Assembly (NCBI GenBank): GCA_025455505.1
Contig: JALOMK010000099.1
Location: forward strand, 1-7,822
Origin: Bacteroidales bacterium
Lineage (GTDB): Bacteria > Bacteroidota > Bacteroidia > Bacteroidales > VadinHA17
DNA: 7,822 bases
Direction: 5' to 3'
The notes below the pieces were generated by a model, which ran no database searches, had not been told where the DNA came from, and was given only the letters and a program-made list of their open reading frames with translations. Both the position numbers and the translations under genes were made by a program. Below, one piece after another: positions 6,178-7,822 of this stretch (its first letter is position 1; each line of letters starts with the position of its first letter).

Positions 6178-6997
6178 ACAGCATGTCTCCTTTATAATAA
6201 ACTCCAAGTATCTCAAGGTTCGACGTCAGGTTGACAAGAGCCCTTCTTATGACATCCGCGTTTGTGTTTTTCGGAAGCTCAAGATCGAGGTAGAACATGT
6301 ATTCCCACTCTCCGTTAAGCCTGGGTACCGACTGGATCTTTGTCAGGTTGATATCGAGCGCGGCCAGTTTTACAAGCACCCTGGCCAGCGATCCTGGCTT
6401 GTGCCCTGTACTGAAGCATACCGACACCTTGTTCCCTTTCCGGTTTCCCAGTTCCTCGTCGCCCACAACAATGAACCTTGTATAGTTCTGCTTGTAGGTC
6501 TCAATGCCTTCGGCAATTATTGCAAGCCCGTAGATTTCAGCGGCAGCCACTGAGCCTATGGCTGCCACTCCCGTAAGTCGCGCCTCGTTTATCTCCCTCG
6601 CACTGCCTGCTGTATCCTCGCTTTCAACAAGAGTGATGTGATGAAAACGGCTAAGCCAGGTCATGCACTGGGCTATTGCTATGGGATGTGATCTTACTTC
6701 CCTGATATCAGCCATTGTCTGACCGGGCAGCGCCATCAGGTTCTGCTTTATCCTCAGGTTATGTTCTCCCAGGATCTTCATTCCCGACTCCCTCAGAAGT
6801 GTGTAGTTGTGAAGTATGCTTCCCGAACGGGCATTTTCTATTGCCATTACAGCAAAGTCCGCTTCCCCGGCCTTAAGGCGGTTGAGCGTAAGATCGAAGG
6901 AATTACAGGGGACGATCTCTATATCGTCATAGCTGAAATACTGACGTGCGGCAACTTCATGGAAACATCCCTTCTCTCCCTGGATTGTAACTTTCAT
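6167..6997 (-). CDS. pheA: Prephenate dehydratase with ACT domain
   Basis: Converts prephenate to phenylpyruvate, the phenylalanine branch. At 276 residues it is a monofunctional dehydratase without a chorismate mutase domain. The catalytic domain (1–180) shows GCFHEVAA (10–17), MAIENARSGS (51–60), SHPIAIAQC (103–111), EDTAGSA (127–133) and NYTRF (171–175), whose threonine is catalytic in the family. The ACT domain (about 191–270) has PGSLARVL (201–208) in the usual GALV place and TKIQSVP (219–225) where proteobacterial enzymes have TKIESRP, so phenylalanine feedback is plausible but the ligand contacts differ. The ATG follows AAAGGA with a 5-nt spacing, immediately downstream of the attenuator terminator. 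It is the first gene of the Phe/Tyr operon and overlaps the next by 11 nt. Confidence 0.96.
   Translation of the reverse strand: MKVTIQGEKGCFHEVAARQYFSYDDIEIVPCNSFDLTLNRLKAGEADFAVMAIENARSGSILHNYTLLRESGMKILGEHNLRIKQNLMALPGQTMADIREVRSHPIAIAQCMTWLSRFHHITLVESEDTAGSAREINEARLTGVAAIGSVAAAEIYGLAIIAEGIETYKQNYTRFIVVGDEELGNRKGNKVSVCFSTGHKPGSLARVLVKLAALDINLTKIQSVPRLNGEWEYMFYLDLELPKNTNADVIRRALVNLTSNLEILGVYYKGDMLYES
6187..6192 (-). promoter_or_regulatory. Ribosome binding site that fixes the aminotransferase start
   Basis: AAGGAG on the minus strand, inside the last codons of pheA and 9 nt before ATG 6177. It is the clearest Shine-Dalgarno in the window and supports the 400-residue start over the longer reading that would begin at 6216. 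Confidence 0.7.
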
Positions 6998-7011
6998 CTC
7001 GGTCCTTTGTT

Positions 7012-7045
7012 AAAACAGCAAGGGCCCCTTCCCGGGACCCTTGCT
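7012..7045 (-). terminator. Attenuator terminator of the Phe/Tyr leader
   Basis: On the minus strand AGCAAGGGTCCC (7045–7034) pairs with GGGGCCCTTGCT (7028–7017) through 12 pairs, one of them G·U, around a 5-nt loop (7033–7029), followed by GTTTT (7016–7012). It is a strong GC-rich terminator that sits 14 nt upstream of the pheA start, facing into the operon, which fits an attenuator and not an end-of-operon signal for hisIE. Confidence 0.93.
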
Positions 7046-7082
7046 TACAATCATTATATTTTAAATGTATACAAAAATCCCC

Positions 7083-7148
7083 CTAGCTTCTTTCAAAGTA
7101 AAAAAAGAAGTAATAATGGAAGAAGGCATATTTGTTTACAATTTTCAT
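7083..7148 (-). CDS. pheL: Phe/Tyr leader peptide, 21 residues
   Basis: The ORF runs from ATG 7148–7146 to TAG 7085–7083. Residues 7–18 read YAFFHYYFFFYF: six Phe (9, 10, 14, 15, 16, 18) and four Tyr (7, 12, 13, 17) among 21. This matches the principle of E. coli PheL (seven Phe in 15) but adds Tyr, which fits an operon that makes both amino acids. Basic residues surround it (MKIVNK at the start, ERS at the end). It precedes an intrinsic terminator and then pheA. No Shine-Dalgarno is seen; Bacteroidetes often initiate without one. Confidence 0.92.
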   Translation of the reverse strand: MKIVNKYAFFHYYFFFYFERS

Positions 7149-7168
7149 CAATTCGCTGTTATGGCTTA

Positions 7169-7198
7169 CAAAAGTAAGTTTATTTTCAAAAATGCAAA
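7169..7198 (-). promoter_or_regulatory. Bacteroidetes-type promoter of the Phe/Tyr operon
   Basis: TACTTTTG at 7176–7169 matches the −7 consensus TAnnTTTG, and TTTG at 7198–7195 matches the −33 element, with an 18-nt spacer. Transcription would start near 7165–7162, leaving about 15 nt before the leader ATG and a leader RNA of roughly 150 nt to the end of the terminator. It starts 24 nt after the hisIE stop, so the Phe/Tyr operon has its own promoter. Confidence 0.75.
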
Positions 7199-7221
7199 AA
7201 GAAATGAAAGAAAATTTGAAA

Positions 7222-7818
7222 TTATTGCTTCTTATGCCGCTGCATAAGAACTTCTTCTATTTCCTCGAGACGCGTTCCCTTTGCCCTCAGGAGAACCAGC
7301 AGGTGATAAAGAAGGTCGGCAGCCTCACCGGTGAAGAGATCAATGTTGTCGTCTTTTGATTCAATTACAAGCTCAACGGCTTCTTCTCCAACCTTCTGGG
7401 CGACTTTGTTTATTCCCTTCCTGAAAAGGCTGTTTGTGTAGGACTGGCTGTCATTTTCGCTGATTCGTTTTTCAATAATCTCCTCAAGCCTGTAGAGGAA
7501 TCCTTTTGAACTCTCATCTCCGAAGCAGGAATGGCTGCCTGTGTGACATACCGGGCCGGCAGGCCTCACTTTTATGAGAATTGAATCTTTATCGCAATCA
7601 GCCACAATGCTTTTTACGAAGAGGAAATTTCCTGAAGTTTCTCCTTTCGTCCACAACCTGTTCCTGCTCCTGCTGAAGAATGTGACCTTACCGCCAGTGA
7701 CAGTGGCGTCAAAGGCCTCCTCGTTCATGTATCCAACCATCAGCACCTGGAGGCTTTCATTATCCTGGATTACTGCAGTTACAAGTCCCTTGCCCTTGTT
7801 AAAATCAGGTTTGATCAT
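7222..7818 (-). CDS. hisIE: Bifunctional phosphoribosyl-AMP cyclohydrolase / phosphoribosyl-ATP pyrophosphatase
   Basis: Catalyses steps 2 and 3 of histidine synthesis: PR-ATP to PR-AMP (HisE) and opening of the PR-AMP ring (HisI). The 198-residue length is normal for the fusion. The HisI domain (about 1–105) has SRSRNRLWTKGETSG (49–63), DCDKD (74–78, metal-binding aspartates) and CHTGSHSCF (91–99); C75, C91 and C98 show the 16/7 spacing of the zinc cysteines. The HisE domain (about 106–195) has KGINKVAQKVGEEAVEL (134–150) and GEAADLLYHLLVLL (164–177), a helical nucleotide pyrophosphohydrolase fold. The start ATG 7818–7816 lies 4 nt from the window edge. HisIE is usually the last his gene, so upstream his genes (often hisF) are expected outside. 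No clear terminator follows it. Confidence 0.97.
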   Translation of the reverse strand: MIKPDFNKGKGLVTAVIQDNESLQVLMVGYMNEEAFDATVTGGKVTFFSRSRNRLWTKGETSGNFLFVKSIVADCDKDSILIKVRPAGPVCHTGSHSCFGDESSKGFLYRLEEIIEKRISENDSQSYTNSLFRKGINKVAQKVGEEAVELVIESKDDNIDLFTGEAADLLYHLLVLLRAKGTRLEEIEEVLMQRHKKQ

Positions 7819-7822
7819 ATTG

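Larger units (their letters stand above)
7012..7148 (-). promoter_or_regulatory. Phenylalanine/tyrosine-responsive leader-peptide attenuator
   Basis: The four-segment logic of classical attenuators can be traced. Segment 1 is CTTCTTT within the Phe codons (7110–7104). It pairs perfectly over 7 bp with segment 2, AAAGAAG (7093–7087), around a 10-nt loop as a protector. Segment 2 continues into AGCTAGGG (7088–7081), which spans the leader stop codon and pairs at 7 of 8 positions with CCCTTGCT, the terminator 3' arm (7024–7017). Segments 3 and 4 form the terminator. Inferred behaviour: stalling at Phe or Tyr codons opens segment 1, frees segment 2 and prevents termination; a ribosome reaching the stop codon masks segment 2. 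Whether stalling at the last Phe (codon 18) would also free it is doubtful, because the ribosome footprint would reach the stop. The pairing energies were not computed. Confidence 0.88.

Noticed and set aside
6178..6216. Longer 413-residue start for the aminotransferase
   Set aside because: It would extend the overlap with pheA to 50 nt, adds 13 residues read out of pheA codons, and lacks the AAGGAG that precedes ATG 6177.
7184..7221. TTTCAAA/TTTGAAA inverted repeat after hisIE as a terminator
   Set aside because: The arms are AT-only apart from one pair, the loop is about 24 nt, there is no clean T tract, and the right arm overlaps the promoter region; too weak to call.

Overview
The window looks like a chromosomal amino-acid biosynthesis region from a member of the Bacteroidetes (Bacteroidales-like). 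The clues are a DAHP synthase with a C-terminal chorismate mutase domain, a pheA–aminotransferase–tyrA–DAHPS/CM gene set, mostly weak or absent Shine-Dalgarno sites, and two promoters that fit the Bacteroidetes TTG…TAnnTTTG pattern. This assignment is inferred from gene content and signals, without a database search. Every gene I can support is on the minus strand, so the region reads from high to low coordinates.

Layout in transcription order. (1) hisIE (7818–7222), probably the last gene of a his operon that continues beyond the right edge. (2) A 224-nt gap that holds a complete transcription attenuator: promoter, a 21-residue leader peptide with six Phe and four Tyr codons, a competing RNA stem, and a strong terminator hairpin. 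(3) The phenylalanine/tyrosine operon: pheA (prephenate dehydratase), a class I/II aminotransferase, tyrA (prephenate dehydrogenase), DAHP synthase–chorismate mutase, and aroA (EPSP synthase). (4) A 391-nt gap whose proximal ~200 nt shows no gene, and whose distal part holds a second attenuator with a 20-residue leader peptide containing Trp-Arg-Trp. (5) trpB2, a TrpB2-type tryptophan synthase beta chain that runs off the left edge.

The operon enzymes cover the entry step of the shikimate pathway (DAHP synthase), the sixth step (EPSP synthase), and the whole branch from chorismate to Phe and Tyr (mutase, dehydratase, dehydrogenase, transaminase). The Phe/Tyr-rich leader would let uncharged tRNA-Phe or tRNA-Tyr raise expression of the operon, and the Trp leader would do the same for trpB2 under tryptophan shortage.

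The most notable content is this pair of ribosome-dependent attenuators, neither of which is a conventionally long ORF. They share a design: the antiterminator strand lies in the last codons or stop codon of the leader peptide, and an identical 9-mer (ACATTTAAA) ends exactly 14 nt before the terminator hairpin in both. I see no tRNA, rRNA, CRISPR array, insertion sequence or phage gene.
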